Shown: piece after piece, positions 44,044-52,934 of the stretch
Position numbering within the stretch: position 1 is the first letter of the stretch
Layout: the number at the start of each line of letters is the position of its first letter
NCBI RefSeq assembly: GCF_003865135.1
Contig: NZ_BHZC01000001.1
Location: 1,922,001 to 1,986,000, forward strand
Direction: 5' to 3'
Source: Streptomyces chrestomyceticus JCM 4735
Lineage (GTDB): Bacteria > Actinomycetota > Actinomycetes > Streptomycetales > Streptomycetaceae
Length of the DNA stretch: 64,000 bases
Position numbers and translations under genes: made by a program
Notes under the pieces: generated by a model
What the model was told of the DNA's origin: nothing
What the model saw: only the letters and a program-made list of their open reading frames with translations
Databases searched by the model: none

Positions 44044-45021
44044 GTGCCCGTCCAGATCTTCGGCACTCCCGGCGCCGCAGCTCTGCCGTGGTACGAAGCG
44101 CTGGAACGGGCCGACGGCACACGGCACCTGATGGCCCATCACGAACCGGACGCGGTACACATGGCGGCCGGCTGGGCCCGTACGGGCGGGAGGACCGGCG
44201 TCGTCGTCGCGGCCCCGGAGGCCGGTGCCAGATCCGGCGCGGGTCTCGACGGCCTGCTCGCCGGGCTGCGCACGGCCCACGCGGACGCGGTTCCGCTGGT
44301 CTGCGTGACCGGCCGGGCCGCGCCGCCCGGCCGGGACGGCACAGCGGTACCGGCCGTCGCCCTCGTCCGGTCGGCCCGGCCGGTGACCAAGGCTGCCGTA
44401 CGGGTCGAGGACCCGGCCCGGGTGCCGCAGGCTCTCCGCGCGGCCTTCCGGACGGCGCGGGCGGGCCGACCCGGTCCCGTACTGATCGACCTGCCGTACG
44501 GAACGGCCGCCCACGACGCCGTGCTCGGCGCGCTGGACGAGCAGAACTGCACGCGAGCCGACGACGGCCGCCCGCACCGGGCTTCGCACCGCACCCGCCG
44601 GTTCATGGTGTGCGGACGGGGCGGGCCGCCCGGCCGTCAGGTACCGACCGCGGTCGGCGTGCGGGTGGCATTGGACGCGTCGGGCCACCGGGACACCACG
44701 GTTGTCGCGCTCGCCGGAGCGGATCAACTGCCGTACACGGTGGGGGCTTTCGGAGTGGCGGCAAGGTACGAGGTGCCGTTCGTACTGGCCGTGTTCGACC
44801 CCGGCGGCCGGGGCGGCGGGCGGGCACGGGAGCTGATGCGGACCTACGGCTGCTCGGGGCACCGGGTGGACGGCCGCGGCAGCCTGCGCTCCGCGCTCGC
44901 CTGGGCCCGCAAGGAGTGCGTGACGACCGCACGCCCGGTCCTGCTGCTGATCGCCGCGCACGCCCCGGCCGAAGCGCGCGCCGCAGCAGGCACGCAAACA
45001 CTCGCCCCACCTGAGGCGTAA
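44044..45021 (+). CDS. Shortened glyoxylate-carboligase-like protein lacking the TPP motif
   Basis: 325 aa; full glyoxylate carboligase (Gcl) is ~590. Residues 1-165 align with the Gcl pyrimidine domain ([43 protein letters not shown]). The ~190-residue central domain is replaced by ~30 residues. Residues ~195-305 match the pyrophosphate domain ([46 protein letters not shown]), but the Mg/TPP motif GD...NN reads GA...FDP. The frame is intact and coupled to glxR, so it is a maintained gene, probably not a carboligase. GTG 44044 chosen as start. Confidence 0.8.
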   Translation: MPVQIFGTPGAAALPWYEALERADGTRHLMAHHEPDAVHMAAGWARTGGRTGVVVAAPEAGARSGAGLDGLLAGLRTAHADAVPLVCVTGRAAPPGRDGTAVPAVALVRSARPVTKAAVRVEDPARVPQALRAAFRTARAGRPGPVLIDLPYGTAAHDAVLGALDEQNCTRADDGRPHRASHRTRRFMVCGRGGPPGRQVPTAVGVRVALDASGHRDTTVVALAGADQLPYTVGAFGVAARYEVPFVLAVFDPGGRGGGRARELMRTYGCSGHRVDGRGSLRSALAWARKECVTTARPVLLLIAAHAPAEARAAAGTQTLAPPEA

Positions 45022-45150
45022 GCCTCCCCAAGACTTCCCGGCGGCGACGCCGACACCTGTCCTGTCGCGCCCAGGCGCCGCCGCCGGGAACACCCCGAGC
45101 ACGCCCGAAAGCCGCCCCCACACCCCCTCCGCACACCGCCCGGCAACTTT

Positions 45151-45230
45151 TCAACAAAGTGTTGACGGAGGTGGGGGTGCTCCATACGCTCCAACATGCG
45201 GAAGCCGACTTCCGCGCTCTCGTACGGAAG
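45151..45230 (+). promoter_or_regulatory. Catalase operators
   Basis: TCAACAAAGTGTTGA (45151-45165) is identical to the urate-operon box. Further down are GCGGAAG-CCGA-CTTCCGC (45198-45215) and CTTCCG-N10-CGGAAG (45209-45230), which overlap each other and end at the ribosome-binding site GGAAGG. Confidence 0.65.
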
Positions 45231-45236
45231 GTCACC

Positions 45237-46706
45237 ATGCCGAAGCCCACGACGACGCGCCGTCTCACCACGGAGGCCGGCGCTCCGATCGCCGACAACC
45301 AGAACTCCGCCACCGCCGGCGTCGGTGGCCCGCTGCTCCTCCAGGACCAGCACCTCCTGGAGAAGCTCGCCCGCTTCAACCGCGAGCGCATCCCGGAGCG
45401 CGTCGTGCACGCCCGTGGCTCCGGCGCGTACGGGTACTTCGAAGTGACCGACGACGTCACCGGGTTCACCCGGGCCGACTTCCTGAGCGCGGTGGGCCGG
45501 CGCACCGACCTGTTCATCCGCTTCTCGACCGTCGCCGACAACCTCGGCGGCCCGGACGCCGCCCGCGACCCGCGCGGCTTCGCGGTCAAGTTCTACACCG
45601 AGGAGGGCAATTACGACCTCGTCGGCAACAACACCCCGGTCTTCTTCATCAAGGACCCGCTGAAGTTCCCGGACTTCATCCACTCGCAGAAGCGCGACCC
45701 GTTCACCGGCAAGCAGGAGCCGGACAACGTCTGGGACTTCTGGGCCCACTCACCCGAGGCCACCCACCAGATCACCTGGCTGATGGGCGACCGCGGCATC
45801 CCGGCCTCCTACCGGCACATGAACGGCTACGGCTCGCACACCTACCAGTGGACGAACGCCGCCGGCGAGGTCTTCTTCGTCAAGTACCACTTCAAGACCA
45901 ACCAGGGAATCCGCTGCCTGGACGCCGCCCAGGGCGCCGAGCTGTCCGGCAAGGACCCCAACAGCCACCAGACCGACCTGCTCCAGTCCATCGAGCGCGG
46001 CGTGTACCCGTCCTGGACGCTGTACGTGCAGATCATGCCGGCGGCCGAGGCGGCGGACTACCGCTTCAACCCGTTCGACCTGACCAAGGTGTGGCCGCAC
46101 GCCGACTACCCGCTCCAGCGCGTCGGCCGGATGGTGCTCGACCGCAACCCGGACAACGTCTTCGCCGAGGTCGAGCAGGCCGCGTTCTCGCCCAACAACT
46201 TCGTGCCCGGCATCGGCCCGTCCCCGGACAAGATGCTCCAGGGCCGGCTCTTCGCCTACGCCGACGCGCACCGCTACCGGCTGGGCGTCAACCACACCCA
46301 ACTGCCGGTCAACGCGCCGAAGGCGACCGTGGCGGACAACTACGGGCGGGACGGCCTGATGGCGTCCAACGCCTACGACCGGCACGCCAAGAACTACGAG
46401 CCCAACTCCTGCTCCGGCCCCGTGCAGTCGGACCAGCCGCTGTCCGCGCCGCTCGCGCTCACCGGCCACACCGGCACCCACGCGGCCCCGGCGCACGCCA
46501 AGGACGACGACTTCTTCCAGGCCGGCGAGCTGTACCGGCTGATGTCGGAGGACGAGAAGAACCGCCTGGTGGCGAACATCGCCGGGGGCCTGGCGCAGGT
46601 CTCCCGGGACGACGTGGTCGAGAAGAACCTCGCCCACTTCCACGCGGCCGACTCGGAGTACGGCAAGCGCGTCGAAGCCGCGCTGCACGCGCTGCGCGAG
46701 GACTGA
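45237..46706 (+). CDS. Haem catalase, small-subunit clade
   Basis: 489-aa monofunctional catalase removing the H2O2 made by uricase. Catalytic His58 ([12 protein letters not shown]), Asn131 ([11 protein letters not shown]) and the axial Tyr in [14 protein letters not shown] are present. Small-subunit (clade 3) length, no C-terminal flavodoxin-like domain. It follows the glyoxylate operon on the same strand with its own promoter carrying the urate-operon palindrome. GC-rich dyads follow the stop (46715-46790). Confidence 0.97.
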   Translation: MPKPTTTRRLTTEAGAPIADNQNSATAGVGGPLLLQDQHLLEKLARFNRERIPERVVHARGSGAYGYFEVTDDVTGFTRADFLSAVGRRTDLFIRFSTVADNLGGPDAARDPRGFAVKFYTEEGNYDLVGNNTPVFFIKDPLKFPDFIHSQKRDPFTGKQEPDNVWDFWAHSPEATHQITWLMGDRGIPASYRHMNGYGSHTYQWTNAAGEVFFVKYHFKTNQGIRCLDAAQGAELSGKDPNSHQTDLLQSIERGVYPSWTLYVQIMPAAEAADYRFNPFDLTKVWPHADYPLQRVGRMVLDRNPDNVFAEVEQAAFSPNNFVPGIGPSPDKMLQGRLFAYADAHRYRLGVNHTQLPVNAPKATVADNYGRDGLMASNAYDRHAKNYEPNSCSGPVQSDQPLSAPLALTGHTGTHAAPAHAKDDDFFQAGELYRLMSEDEKNRLVANIAGGLAQVSRDDVVEKNLAHFHAADSEYGKRVEAALHALRED

Positions 46707-47186
46707 CCCCAGGTCAGCGCGCGGGGCCGACGGGAGGTCCGCCCCACGCGCGTCCGTGCCGGCCGGTCCGCTGAGGGGTGGCCGGCCGGCGTGGAACGGC
46801 GGCGCGGGGCTCCGCGGCGCACGGTCAGGAGCCGACGGCCCGCGCGGCCCGGTCTCCCGGAGACACCAGTGCGGTGGTCGTGCCCGTCCGCAGGAAGGAC
46901 GGCCCGTCTCCCCGGAAGCGCCTCGGAGCCCGCGTCCCGCCGCTCCCCCCCCAAAAGCCCCGCCCGGCGGTGCGATTGTCCTGTCGCGCCCATCTCCCGT
47001 GCCGCCGGGCGGCACCATCGCCCGCGGGCCCCGGCTTTCCGCACGATCGCGGAAAGCCAGGGTCCGTTCGCATATGTCTGCGGTAATGTCGGACTCTCCC
47101 CGTGCAACTCCCCCGAAGCGAACCGGTGGAGGACCATGGGCGGCGGCAGCCGAGCCTGCCCGCCGATCTACCCGCCAGGAGCCGCC
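46707..47186 (+). other. 480-bp intergenic region with two strong hairpins
   Basis: No gene supported. It holds GTGCCGCC-G-GGCGGCAC (46999-47015) and GGCTTTCCGC-ACGATC-GCGGAAAGCC (47033-47058), a perfect 10-bp dyad with three more pairs beyond one mismatch. The second precedes a less GC-rich stretch (~47068-47095, CATATGTCTGCGGTAATG) that is probably the promoter of the next gene. Confidence 0.55.
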
Positions 47187-47918
47187 ATGGCCGACAGCGT
47201 GCCGGTGCGCTGCCCCACGTGCCGCCGCGAGAACGCGTTCACCCCGCCCACCTTCCCGTGTGCGTGCGGCGCGCCGCTGACCCTGCCGGTGCTGCGCGGC
47301 GGCATACCCGTGGAGATCCTGCACCGCACGTGGCAGAGCTCCTGGGTGGAGGTGCGCTGCGAGACCTGCGGCCGGCTCGACGAGTGGCCCGCGCCGGAGT
47401 CCGGCTGCGCGTGCGGGACGGTGGTACGCGTCCCCGTCGTACCGGTACCGCCCCCGCCGCCCGACCCGCCCGCCCCCGGCAGCCCCGCGTCGGCACTGCC
47501 CGGCGGACCGCCCCGCCGGCCGCCGGTGCTGCGCCCCGCCTTCCGGCCGGTCACCATCCGTACGGCCGGCGACTGCGTCACCGCCGCCGCCCAGTACCTG
47601 AAATGGCTGGGCTTCACCGACATCGCGCGGGTGCCGGAGCGCACCGCGTCGGGCGTGGACCTGCGCGGCTCCGGAGTGGTGGCCCAGGTCGACCCGACGA
47701 CCCGCGCGACCAAGCTGCGGGAGGTCGAGTGCCTGTGGCTCAACGCGCTCAACGACTCCGCGGTCGCCGTCTGCTTCTCCCTGGCGGGCTACTCCCGTGA
47801 CGCCCGCGCCCGCGCCGACGCGCTGCACCTGCCGCTGTTCGTCATGGACCTCACGGGCACCCCGCAGCCGGTCAACGACCCGGCCGACGAGCTGATCAGG
47901 GACGGTACGGGGCGGTAG
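47187..47918 (+). CDS. Mrr/restriction-endonuclease-like protein with N-terminal zinc ribbons
   Basis: 243 aa. Two short Cys4 zinc-ribbon-like units (CPTCRRENAF...FPCACG and CETCGRLDEW...SGCACG, residues ~8-80), a Pro-rich linker, and a C-terminal domain (~130-235) shaped like Mrr-type PD-(D/E)xK nucleases: helix TAAAQYLKWLGF, GVDLRGSGVVAQVDPTTRAT. The expected Q-x-K lysine is replaced (AQVD), so catalytic activity is doubtful. AGGAG precedes ATG 47187. No methylase or partner is adjacent. Confidence 0.65.
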   Translation: MADSVPVRCPTCRRENAFTPPTFPCACGAPLTLPVLRGGIPVEILHRTWQSSWVEVRCETCGRLDEWPAPESGCACGTVVRVPVVPVPPPPPDPPAPGSPASALPGGPPRRPPVLRPAFRPVTIRTAGDCVTAAAQYLKWLGFTDIARVPERTASGVDLRGSGVVAQVDPTTRATKLREVECLWLNALNDSAVAVCFSLAGYSRDARARADALHLPLFVMDLTGTPQPVNDPADELIRDGTGR

Positions 47919-47946
47919 CAGCGCGGCGGGCGGCCGCCGGACGCAC

Positions 47947-47980
47947 GAGAGCCCCCACCGGCGCGCGGTGCGGGGTTCTC
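47947..47980. terminator. Bidirectional terminator
   Basis: Stem-loop between convergent genes: GAGAGCCCC-CACCG pairs with CGGTG-CGGGGTTCTC with one bulge and one G-T pair. It serves the Mrr-like gene and the ferredoxin/P450 operon. Confidence 0.6.
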
Positions 47981-48002
47981 GGCCCGGGACGTGCCCCGGT
48001 CG

Positions 48003-48236
48003 CTACGATCCGGTGGCCTCCACGGGGGCGAGGGCGATGGCTCCGGCGGGACAGAGGCCGGCGGCCATCCGGGCGGCGGCCCGGTGTCCGGGGGCCGGGG
48101 CGGCGTCCAGAAGGACCACCAGGCCCTCCTCGTCGTCCTGGTCGAAGACTCCGGGCGCCGTCAGGGCGCACATGCCGGCGCCTACGCAGCGGTCACGGTC
48201 GGCGCTCAGGCGCAGCGGCGCGCGGGGGTCGCTCAC
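48003..48236 (-). CDS. [3Fe-4S]-type ferredoxin
   Basis: 77 aa electron carrier. Cluster ligands CVGAGMC and a distal LCPAGAI (Cys-Pro) fit the single-cluster P450 ferredoxins of streptomycetes, where the second cysteine spacing leaves a 3Fe-4S site. It starts 3 bp after the P450 stop, so it is the partner of that enzyme. Confidence 0.92.
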   Translation of the reverse strand: MSDPRAPLRLSADRDRCVGAGMCALTAPGVFDQDDEEGLVVLLDAAPAPGHRAAARMAAGLCPAGAIALAPVEATGS

Positions 48237-48239
48237 GGT

Positions 48240-49487
48240 CTACTCCTTGTCCCAGGTGACGGGCAGGCTGATCACGCCGTAGATGTTGGCGCGGTCGCGC
48301 AGCGGCACCTCGTGCGGCGGCACCGCGAGGCGCAGGGTGGGGAAGCGGGCGAGGAGCGCCGGGAACGCGACGGCCATCTCGACGCGGGCGAGCTGCTGGC
48401 CGAGGCACTGGTGGGCGCCGTGGCCGAAGGCGAGGTGCCCGGTGGCCTTGCGGTGGATGTCGAGCCGGTCGGGGCCGGGGAACTTGCCCGGGTCGCGGTT
48501 GGCGGCCTGGACGGACACCGTCACCGTCTCACCGGCCTTGATCAACCGGCCTTCCACCTCGACGTCTTCGAGGGCGGAGCGCAGGATGGGGTCGGCCACG
48601 CTGAGGTAGCGCAGCAGTTCCTCGACGGTCTGCTCCGCGAGGCCCGGGTCGGCGCTCAGGGCCGACAGTTGGTCGGGGTTGCTCAGGAGGGCGAAGGTCC
48701 CGAGGCCGAGCATGTTCGCGGTGGTGTCGAGTCCGGCGGCCAGGAGCACCCCGCCGACTCCGATCAGCTCCTCCTCCGTGAGGTCGGAGGTGGTCAGATC
48801 ACTGAGCAGGTCGTCGGTGGGTTCGGCGCGCTTGGCGGCCACGAGTTCCCCCATGAACCGGCCGACGGCCTCGAACGCCTCGCCCTTCGCCGTCACGTCG
48901 GCGGCCTGGTCGAAGAGGGTCGCCACGTGGCCCTGGAAGCGGTCCCGGTCGGCGTACGGCACGCCGAGCAGTTCGCAGATGACGAGCGCGGGTATCGGCC
49001 GGGCGAACGTCTCCACCAGGTCGACGGTGGGGCCGGACTGCTCCATGGCGTCCAGGCACTCGTCCGTGAACTGCTCTACACGCTCGGCGAGTTGCCGCAT
49101 CCGGCGGACCGTGAACTTGCCGGTGAGCAGCCGCCGGAAGCGGGTGTGCTCGGGGGCGTCGAGGCCGAGGAAGTCACCGACCGGTGCCGGTACCATCTCC
49201 GCCCCCGCCTCCATGCCCGGCATCGGCAGCGGCAGGTGCAGGAGTTCGTAGCGGGCGCTGAAGCGCGGGTCGGACAGGACGGCGCGGGCCGCGGCGTGCC
49301 CGGTGACCAGCCAGCCGGTGTGCCCGTCGACGTAGCGCAGGCGACGCAGCGGCTCGTCGCTCAGCGCGGTGAGTTCGGCGGGCGGGTCGAAGGGACAGCC
49401 GGTGCGGCGGTCGGTGGGCAGGACGGGCAGTTCTTCGGCGTTGGCACCCTCGGCGGGGGTTCCGGCGGGTGTCGGTTCGTGCGGCAT
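48240..49487 (-). CDS. Cytochrome P450
   Basis: 415 aa soluble bacterial P450 (CYP105/107-like size). I-helix oxygen-binding motif AAGLDTTANML, ExxR in EELLRYLS, and the haem-binding FGHGAHQCLGQQLARVE. ATG 49487 has GGAG upstream. Followed by its ferredoxin and preceded by a DrrAB-type exporter and DUF4097 gene on the same strand, suggesting oxidation of a compound that the transporter handles, although no biosynthetic core enzymes are in the window. Confidence 0.95.
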   Translation of the reverse strand: MPHEPTPAGTPAEGANAEELPVLPTDRRTGCPFDPPAELTALSDEPLRRLRYVDGHTGWLVTGHAAARAVLSDPRFSARYELLHLPLPMPGMEAGAEMVPAPVGDFLGLDAPEHTRFRRLLTGKFTVRRMRQLAERVEQFTDECLDAMEQSGPTVDLVETFARPIPALVICELLGVPYADRDRFQGHVATLFDQAADVTAKGEAFEAVGRFMGELVAAKRAEPTDDLLSDLTTSDLTEEELIGVGGVLLAAGLDTTANMLGLGTFALLSNPDQLSALSADPGLAEQTVEELLRYLSVADPILRSALEDVEVEGRLIKAGETVTVSVQAANRDPGKFPGPDRLDIHRKATGHLAFGHGAHQCLGQQLARVEMAVAFPALLARFPTLRLAVPPHEVPLRDRANIYGVISLPVTWDKE

Positions 49488-49573
49488 GGGGTTCTCCAGT
49501 AATCGTCGGTGCTGGTGAACGTGCTGGCGGCTGGGGCGGGTCACCGCTCGGAGCCGGTGGTGCGGGGGCCGCG

Positions 49574-50365
49574 TCAGCGCTTGGCCCCGGACTTGAAGGT
49601 GCGGCGCGCCCAGACGTAGCCGACCAGGGTGAGGCCGGCGCACCAGGCGAGGGCGGCGACCGCGCTGCCGCCGATCTCCGTGCCGAGCCACAGGCCGCGC
49701 AGCGTGTCGATGACCGGCGTGAAGGGCTGGTACTCGGCGAACCAGCGCAGGGCGGCCGGCATCGAATCGGTCGGCACGATGGCGCTGCCGAGGAACGGCA
49801 GGAACGTCAGCGGCATCGGGATGTTGCTGGCCGTCTCGGGGTTCTTGGCGACCAGGCCGATACCGGCGGCGAGCCAGGTCAGCGCCAGGGTGAGCAGGGC
49901 GAGCAGGCCGAGGGCGGTGAGCCATTCGACGGGCGTGGCGTCGGGGCGGAAGCCCACCAGGAGCGCCACGGCGGTCACGAGGCCGATGCTGATCATCGTC
50001 TGGATCAGGCTGCCGACGACATGGCCGGTCAGGAACGAGGCGCGGGAGACCGGCATCGTACGGAAGCGGTTGACGATGCCTTCGGTCTTGTCCATGCAGA
50101 CGCTGATCGCGGTGGTCAGGGCGCCGGACGTGGCGGCCATCAGGATGATGCCGGGCGCGAGGTAGTCGATGTACTCGCCGCCCCCGGCGGCCGACGCCCC
50201 GATGCCGCTGCCCAGGGCGGTGCCGAAGGCGTAGTTGAACAGCAGCAGCATCATGACGGGCATGATGACGACGGTGAGTGTCAGGGACGGGTAGCGCAGC
50301 GCCTTCTTGAGGTTGCGGCGCAGCATCGTCCTGGAGTCCCGGACCGCGTAGGACAGGGTGGCCAT
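49574..50365 (-). CDS. ABC-2 type exporter permease (DrrB-like)
   Basis: 263 aa, six membrane helices. Family features: SRTMLRRNLKKALRYPSLTLTVVIMPVMMLLLFNYAFG at the N-terminus, YIDYLAPGIILMAATSGA, DKTEGIVNRFRTMPVSR and NPETASNIPMPLTFLPFLGSAIVP. Its ATG overlaps the ATPase stop by one base (TGATG). Forms a drug/lipid exporter with the ATPase. Confidence 0.92.
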   Translation of the reverse strand: MATLSYAVRDSRTMLRRNLKKALRYPSLTLTVVIMPVMMLLLFNYAFGTALGSGIGASAAGGGEYIDYLAPGIILMAATSGALTTAISVCMDKTEGIVNRFRTMPVSRASFLTGHVVGSLIQTMISIGLVTAVALLVGFRPDATPVEWLTALGLLALLTLALTWLAAGIGLVAKNPETASNIPMPLTFLPFLGSAIVPTDSMPAALRWFAEYQPFTPVIDTLRGLWLGTEIGGSAVAALAWCAGLTLVGYVWARRTFKSGAKR

Positions 50366-51360
50366 CAGACGTTCTCCTTGGTCGGGGCGGCGGGGCGGGG
50401 CTGACCGGTGAGGGTCAGGAAGACGTCGTCCAGGTCGGGGGTGTGCACGGTGAGCGACTCGGCCCGTACGGCGGTGGTCTCCAGGGTGTCCAGCACGGCT
50501 CGCAGGGTGGTGACGGAGCTGTCGCCGGGGATCTGGAGGGTGAGGGCTTCCTCGTCGCGCGTGGCGGGGCCGAAGAGACCCGCGGCGGTGTCCAGGGCCA
50601 GGGCGTCGGCGAACCGCACCCGGATGTGGCCGCCGGGGATGCGCTGCTTCAGCTCGTCGGCGGTGCCCTCGGCGATCAGCTTGCCGTGGTCCAGTACGGC
50701 GATGCGGTCCGCGAGCTGGTCGGCCTCTTCGAGGTACTGGGTGGTGAGGAAGATGGTCACGCCCTCGTCGGCGACCAGGCCGCGGATGATCTCCCACATG
50801 GTGCGGCGGCTGCGCGGGTCGAGCCCGGTGGTGGGCTCGTCGAGGAAGATGATCCGCGGCTCGCCGACCAGGGTCATCGCCAGGTCCAGCTTGCGCCGCA
50901 TCCCGCCGGAGAAGGTGGCGGCGGTCTTGCCCGCCACCTCGGACAGGTCGAAGCGGCGCAGCAGGTCCCTGGCCCGCCGCTTGCCCTCGCGCCGGTCGAG
51001 GTGGTGCAGGTCCGCCATCAGAAGGAGGTTCTCCTCGGCGGTCAGCAGGTTGTCGACGGCCGAGAACTGGCCGGTGACGCCGATCGCGGAGCGCACCGCG
51101 TCGGCGGCCCGGGTCAGATGGCGGCCCGCGACCCAGGCGTCGCCCGCGTCCGCGTCGATGAGCGTGGACAGGATCTCCACGGTGGTGGTCTTGCCGGCGC
51201 CGTTGGGCCCGAGCAAGGCGAAGACGGTGCCCTCCGCGATGTTCAGGTCGATGCCGTCGAGCACGAGCTTGTCGCCGTAGGACTTGCGCAGTCCGGTGGC
51301 GGTGATCGCCGGTGCCGTGGTGTCCACGGCGGTCGGCGCGGAGGTCCGGGTGACGGTCAT
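50365..51360 (-). CDS. ABC exporter ATPase (DrrA-like)
   Basis: 331 aa. Walker A GPNGAGKTT, signature FSGGMRRKLDLA, Walker B IIFLDEPTTGLD, H-loop TTQYLEEADQLAD; the C-terminal ~90 residues are the DrrA-type accessory domain. Pairs with the overlapping permease. Daunorubicin-type self-resistance exporters have this make-up, but the substrate cannot be inferred. Confidence 0.94.
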   Translation of the reverse strand: MTVTRTSAPTAVDTTAPAITATGLRKSYGDKLVLDGIDLNIAEGTVFALLGPNGAGKTTTVEILSTLIDADAGDAWVAGRHLTRAADAVRSAIGVTGQFSAVDNLLTAEENLLLMADLHHLDRREGKRRARDLLRRFDLSEVAGKTAATFSGGMRRKLDLAMTLVGEPRIIFLDEPTTGLDPRSRRTMWEIIRGLVADEGVTIFLTTQYLEEADQLADRIAVLDHGKLIAEGTADELKQRIPGGHIRVRFADALALDTAAGLFGPATRDEEALTLQIPGDSSVTTLRAVLDTLETTAVRAESLTVHTPDLDDVFLTLTGQPRPAAPTKENV

Positions 51361-51401
51361 GCCGCTGTCCTCTCGGGTGCGGTGAGTCGGGGTGCGCCCG
51401 G

Positions 51402-52292
51402 TCAGGCGCGGCGGATGACGACGTCGCCGGTCGCGGTGCGGGCGTGCACCTCGACGGTCTCGTCGGAGTCCGCGGGGCCGGCGGCGGAGCCGAGTTCGTT
51501 GCGTACCGCGCCGTACTTGGTGTTCAGGTCGAGCCAGGCCGCGGTGCCCTCGTGGATGCCCACGACGAGGTCACCGACGGAGGTGCGCAGGTCGATACGG
51601 CCGCGGACGACGTCGCCGACGCGGATGCCGCCGCTGGCGGAGGAGGCGTCGACCCCGGCCAGGGCGACGTCGACGTCGATGCGGCCGTTGGCGCACTTGG
51701 CGCCGATGCTGCCGCGCGCGGTGCCGACGGAGATGTCGCCGTTGGCCGCGCTGGTCCTCAGGTCCCCGGCGACCTCGGCGATCCTGGTCGCGCCGTTGCC
51801 GTTCTTGACGGTCGCCGTACCGGCGACGGTGCCGACCTCGATCCGGCCCGCGCCGGTGATCTCGATGTCTCCGGCCGAGCGGTCCAGGCGGATGTCGCCG
51901 AGGTCGGTCTTGAGGCTGCCGCCGGTCACCTCGTCGACGTGGAGGTCGCCGAGCGAGGTCTTGAGCGTGACGTCCCCGAAGCGGCCTTCGCAGCGGAAGT
52001 GGCCCAGGCCCGTGGTGCCCCGGATCTCGGAGCCCGCGGGCAGTTCGACGCTCACCTCGACGGCGCCCGGCTTGCCGAACAGCGACCGCTTCTTGGGGGT
52101 CTTGACCGTGAGGCGGCCGCCGGAGCAGGTGACCTGGGTCTGCTGCACGGCGCGTACGTCATCGTCGTCGGCTCCGTTGCGCGGCAGCACCTCGACGACC
52201 GTGTCGGTGCGCTTGCCCGCGGTGATGCGGGCGGAGCCGCAGTACAGCTCCAGGGTGGCGATGATCGGTTCGGGGGTCTCGAACTCAGGCAT
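51402..52292 (-). CDS. DUF4097-family beta-strand-repeat protein
   Basis: 296 aa made of repeating short beta-strands with Gly-Asp-Ile/Leu-Val patterns (GDVTLKTSLGDLHVDEVTGGSLKTDLGDIRLDRSAGDIEITGAG), the right-handed beta-helix signature of DUF4097. No signal peptide, so probably cytoplasmic or recruited to the membrane. Genes of this family commonly sit beside DrrAB-like transporters in actinomycetes; role unknown. ATG 52292, 111 bp after the RHH gene. Confidence 0.9.
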   Translation of the reverse strand: MPEFETPEPIIATLELYCGSARITAGKRTDTVVEVLPRNGADDDDVRAVQQTQVTCSGGRLTVKTPKKRSLFGKPGAVEVSVELPAGSEIRGTTGLGHFRCEGRFGDVTLKTSLGDLHVDEVTGGSLKTDLGDIRLDRSAGDIEITGAGRIEVGTVAGTATVKNGNGATRIAEVAGDLRTSAANGDISVGTARGSIGAKCANGRIDVDVALAGVDASSASGGIRVGDVVRGRIDLRTSVGDLVVGIHEGTAAWLDLNTKYGAVRNELGSAAGPADSDETVEVHARTATGDVVIRRA

Positions 52293-52403
52293 GGTTGTCC
52301 CGTCCTCTTGGCGTGGGTGGTTGTTCCCGCCGGTGAGGCGGGTACTGAGCGGGGTCGGCGGGCCGGTGGCCCGCCGGTGGAAGTGGGGTGGGGCCTCGGT
52401 GAG

Positions 52404-52934
52404 CTAACGGGCCCAGCCGGTGAGGCCCTGGTTGCCCGGGTCCGGGGCGCGGTCCGGCGGGCCGGCGCGCTCCCCGCCGTCGAGGGCGGTGGACACGGCC
52501 CGTACCAGCCAGGCGTTGACCGACAGGCCCTCCACGGCCGCGGCGCCCTCGGCGCGGACCTTGAGCTGGGCGGGGAGACGGAAGTTGATCCGCGCCACGG
52601 CCGCGTCGCCGTCCTCCGCGGACGGCGGTGGCGGCGGGGCCGCGCCGGGTGCCGTGACCGGCTCCCGCGCCTCCCGGAACGGCTCGGGCACCGGCGGCGC
52701 CGTCACCACGAACTCCGGGTCGAGGCCCCGCAGCCGTACGTCGACCGAGCCCGGCGCCAGTTCTCGCGTGACCTCGCCCATGGCGGCGGACAGCGCGTCG
52801 AGGAGGGTCAGGCGGGCGGCGGATTCCAGGGGCGCGGCGAGCCGCTCGGCGAGGGCGCGGGCGTCGTCGCCGCCGGTGTCCGCGGCGACAGCCAGCTCCT
52901 GTCGGAGGGTATCGACGTAGGGCGTCAGGTCCAT
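52404..52934 (-). CDS. Ribbon-helix-helix (HicB/CopG-type) DNA-binding protein
   Basis: 176 aa. Helical N-terminal domain (~1-60), a Pro-rich linker (~90-115) and a C-terminal RHH domain (ARINFRLPAQLKVRAEGAAAVEGLSVNAWLVRAVSTAL). It heads the DUF4097/ABC/P450 set. No toxin gene is adjacent, so it is more likely an autoregulated repressor than an antitoxin. ATG 52934 lacks a Shine-Dalgarno but directly follows palindromic sequence, consistent with a leaderless transcript. Confidence 0.8.
   Translation of the reverse strand: MDLTPYVDTLRQELAVAADTGGDDARALAERLAAPLESAARLTLLDALSAAMGEVTRELAPGSVDVRLRGLDPEFVVTAPPVPEPFREAREPVTAPGAAPPPPPSAEDGDAAVARINFRLPAQLKVRAEGAAAVEGLSVNAWLVRAVSTALDGGERAGPPDRAPDPGNQGLTGWAR

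Noticed and set aside
47947..47980. Small RNA gene between the Mrr-like gene and ferredoxin
   Set aside because: The stem fits a shared terminator of two convergent genes; no separate promoter is visible.
52404..52934. Toxin-antitoxin system (HicA/HicB)
   Set aside because: Only the RHH part is present; no HicA-like toxin of ~60-80 aa is adjacent on either strand.
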